Shown: piece by piece, positions 4,574 through 6,019 of the stretch
Numbering within the stretch: position 1 is the stretch's first letter
Layout: each line of letters begins with the position of its first letter
Source: Acidimicrobiaceae bacterium
GTDB taxonomy: Bacteria; Actinomycetota; Acidimicrobiia; Acidimicrobiales; Bog-793
Reading direction: 5' to 3'
NCBI GenBank assembly: GCA_027459565.1
Contig: DAIDIA010000137.1
Location: 1 to 6,019, forward strand
DNA length: 6,019 bases
The notes under the pieces: model-generated
Database searches by the model: none
Told to the model about the DNA's origin: nothing
What the model saw: only the letters and a program-made list of their open reading frames with translations
Position numbers and translations under genes: made by a program

Positions 4574-5656
4574 TCATGCTGAAAGGTCGCCAAGACGCAC
4601 GAACAACGATTGAAGCAAGAGCGTCTCATTGGGATTTCGCGAGAGAAACTTCGCGGCCTCGTCAATTGCACAACACGCGTCTTCGAGGGCAGCCATGCGT
4701 CGGGGCGGCACCAGCGGGGCGGCGAGCTGGGAGAGATAGACGCCCGCGAGCGTCGCAAGACCGGACCTCAGTTCGTCAGTTCGGACACGACGCTGCTCTC
4801 GCTTGTGGCGCTCTTCGATTGCCTTGAGACCAAAGACGCGGCGGTCGCCAGAGGACTTTGCGACCGCTTCGTGCTCAAGGAGCTCCTCCTGCTGACGAGC
4901 TCGGACCAAGACAACAATCTCTTCGACATCGGTGAGCAACTCTGCGACCGTTGTGGCAACCGAGGCACCCGTGCCGTCAAGCCTGTGCGGCACCGCGCGC
5001 CAGTGATCCTGGCGCTCGCGAAAACCCAGATCCCCGACCAAAAGCCGCGCGCGGTCGATGTTTCCAAATGACGCGGCCGCGACTGAGGTCGCGAGCGAAC
5101 GTTCATACCCCTCTCCAACAAGTGCCTCGGTGATCGTCTCGACACCAATCGAATGAAACGGAACCGTCACGCACCGGCTTGCGATCGTGACAAGCGACGC
5201 GGGCAGGCTATCTGCGACGACAATGAACACCGTCGTCGGTGGAGGCTCCTCGATCGTCTTGAGCAGTGCGGGAGCTGCGCCCGAGACGAGATGGAAGTCC
5301 GTGAGAATCAATACTTGCCGCGACGATGCGTTCGGTGACCTTTGCGCGACGAACGCGATCTCTCGTGCCTCATCAACGGAGATCGCTGCGCCCTGGCGTT
5401 CGAAGACCGTGATGTCGGGGTGAATACCGAGCGATGCGTCACGACAGGATGCACAGTTTCCGCACCCGCCGAATGGGCAGACGAGGGCCGCAGCAAAAGC
5501 CTTCGCCGAGGCAAGCTTTCCCGTTCCCGCAGGACCGACAAAGAGGTAGGCATGAACACCTCTCGCGATCGATGACTGAAGGATCTCCCGCGCAAAATGT
5601 TGACCCACCATTCCACTGAGCACCGGTGCAACGACCGCAGGGTTCGCCTGTTCCAT
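4574..5656 (-). CDS. holB: DNA polymerase III subunit delta' (clamp loader)
   Basis: Delta' is the stator subunit of the clamp loader, which with delta and the DnaX subunits opens the beta clamp and places it on primed DNA. This 360-residue protein has the AAA+ start VGQHFAREIL at 17-26, HAYLFVGPAGTGK ending in the Walker A lysine K47, a four-cysteine zinc site C60-x4-C65-x2-C68-x2-C71, LLKTIEEPPP at 131-140, and the SRC motif S160-R161-C162 that serves as arginine finger in delta'. The Walker B region reads LILTDFH (116-122): the acidic pair is reduced to D120 with Phe at the Glu position, as expected of a subunit that does not hydrolyse ATP. The C-terminal collar domain is poorly conserved. 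The ATG at 5656 shares one base with the tmk stop, which suggests translational coupling; M16 is a less likely alternative. A gene for tmk beside holB is a common bacterial arrangement. Confidence 0.93.
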   Translation of the reverse strand: MEQANPAVVAPVLSGMVGQHFAREILQSSIARGVHAYLFVGPAGTGKLASAKAFAAALVCPFGGCGNCASCRDASLGIHPDITVFERQGAAISVDEAREIAFVAQRSPNASSRQVLILTDFHLVSGAAPALLKTIEEPPPTTVFIVVADSLPASLVTIASRCVTVPFHSIGVETITEALVGEGYERSLATSVAAASFGNIDRARLLVGDLGFRERQDHWRAVPHRLDGTGASVATTVAELLTDVEEIVVLVRARQQEELLEHEAVAKSSGDRRVFGLKAIEERHKREQRRVRTDELRSGLATLAGVYLSQLAAPLVPPRRMAALEDACCAIDEAAKFLSRNPNETLLLQSLFVRLGDLSA

Positions 5657-6019
5657 CAGCGCGAAAACACCTCTGGGCCAAATCGATCGGCGATCAGTTT
5701 GCGGATAGACGCCGCCACCTCATCGACGGGCCGCGATCCGTCAACAATCTCCCACCGATCCGGGTCCGCTTTCGCAATTGCGCGAAACCCTTCGAACACC
5801 CTCGTGTGGAACTTTTCGCCCGCGGCCTCAATTCGGTCAGGGACCACCCCCCTGCGATCGAGCGAGAGTTCAAAGGGCAGATCGAGAAGAACGGTGAGAT
5901 CGGCCTGAAGCCCGTGCGTTGCGATCTCACTCGCGACGATGACATCTTCGATTGGCAGTCCCCGCCCGTACCCCTGATAGGCGATCGTCGAGCCAGAAAA
6001 ACGGTCGCATACAACGTTC
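5656..6019 (-). CDS. tmk: Thymidylate kinase, C-terminal 120 residues, cut by window edge
   Basis: Thymidylate kinase phosphorylates dTMP to dTDP with ATP in the cytosol. Only the C-terminal part is present; the P-loop and about 85-90 N-terminal residues lie beyond base 6019. The first visible residues, NVVCDRFSGSTIAYQGYGRG, contain the DRF/DRY nucleotide-monophosphate motif and the STIAYQG-x-GRG stretch typical of the family. Then follow the strand LTVLLDLPFELSLDRR, the lid-type segment PDRIEAAGEKFHTRVFEGFR with its R-x3-DR-type basic residues, and the end of the last helix before the TGA. The stop codon occupies 5658-5656 and overlaps the holB ATG by a single base. The frame begins at 6018; base 6019 belongs to the preceding codon. 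Nothing in the visible half looks degraded. Confidence 0.93.
   Translation of the reverse strand, partial: NVVCDRFSGSTIAYQGYGRGLPIEDVIVASEIATHGLQADLTVLLDLPFELSLDRRGVVPDRIEAAGEKFHTRVFEGFRAIAKADPDRWEIVDGSRPVDEVAASIRKLIADRFGPEVFSR

Noticed and set aside
4501..4758. N-terminal extension of the CMD-family gene to the ATG at 4758
   Set aside because: It overlaps the conserved holB frame, is Arg/Ser/Pro-rich, and a strong ribosome binding site marks the GTG at 4500.

Overview
The window looks like chromosomal DNA of an actinobacterium, possibly of the Acidimicrobiia type. The reasons are a GC-rich composition (judged by eye, not counted), a mycothiol-dependent maleylpyruvate isomerase-family protein, and frequent GTG starts preceded by strong AGGAGG-like ribosome binding sites. 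The lineage is inference. The window holds eight protein genes, two of them cut by the window edges. I see no rRNA, tRNA, CRISPR array, insertion sequence or phage gene.

Layout. (1) 1-684, minus: the N-terminal 228 residues of a UDP-sulfoquinovose synthase (SQD1/SqdB), which makes the head-group donor for sulfolipid or sulfoglycans. (2) 685-1088: a 404-base divergent intergenic region with a candidate promoter and a perfect 8-bp inverted repeat in the sqdB leader. (3) 1089-1904, plus: an alpha/beta hydrolase whose nucleophile-elbow residue is Cys. Its 3' end overlaps by 77 bases, tail to tail, the RidA-family gene at 1828-2256 (minus). (4) 2299-3057, minus: an SDR oxidoreductase, 42 bases upstream of the RidA gene and probably in the same operon. 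(5) 3140-3886, plus: an MDMPI/DinB-fold, probably thiol-dependent enzyme, divergent from the SDR over an 82-base promoter region. (6) 3907-4500, minus: a carboxymuconolactone decarboxylase-family protein without the AhpD CxxC pair. (7) 4574-5656, minus: DNA polymerase III delta' subunit (holB). (8) 5656-6019, minus: the C-terminal 120 residues of thymidylate kinase (tmk), whose stop codon shares one base with the holB start.

How the parts fit. On the right, tmk-holB is a conserved housekeeping pair, with the CMD-family gene apparently appended downstream on the same strand. The middle (hydrolase, RidA, SDR, MDMPI-like) is a compact set of small-molecule enzymes of the sort found in catabolic clusters, with no regulator or transporter in view. 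A shared pathway is only a hypothesis. On the left, sqdB begins a separate transcription unit running out of the window, so any glycosyltransferase partner would lie beyond base 1.

I found no convincing new defence, mobile or RNA system. The points most worth a second look are the Cys-nucleophile hydrolase, sqdB with its hairpin leader, the coding overlap at 1828-1904, and the unusual ATP site and cysteine spacing of delta'.
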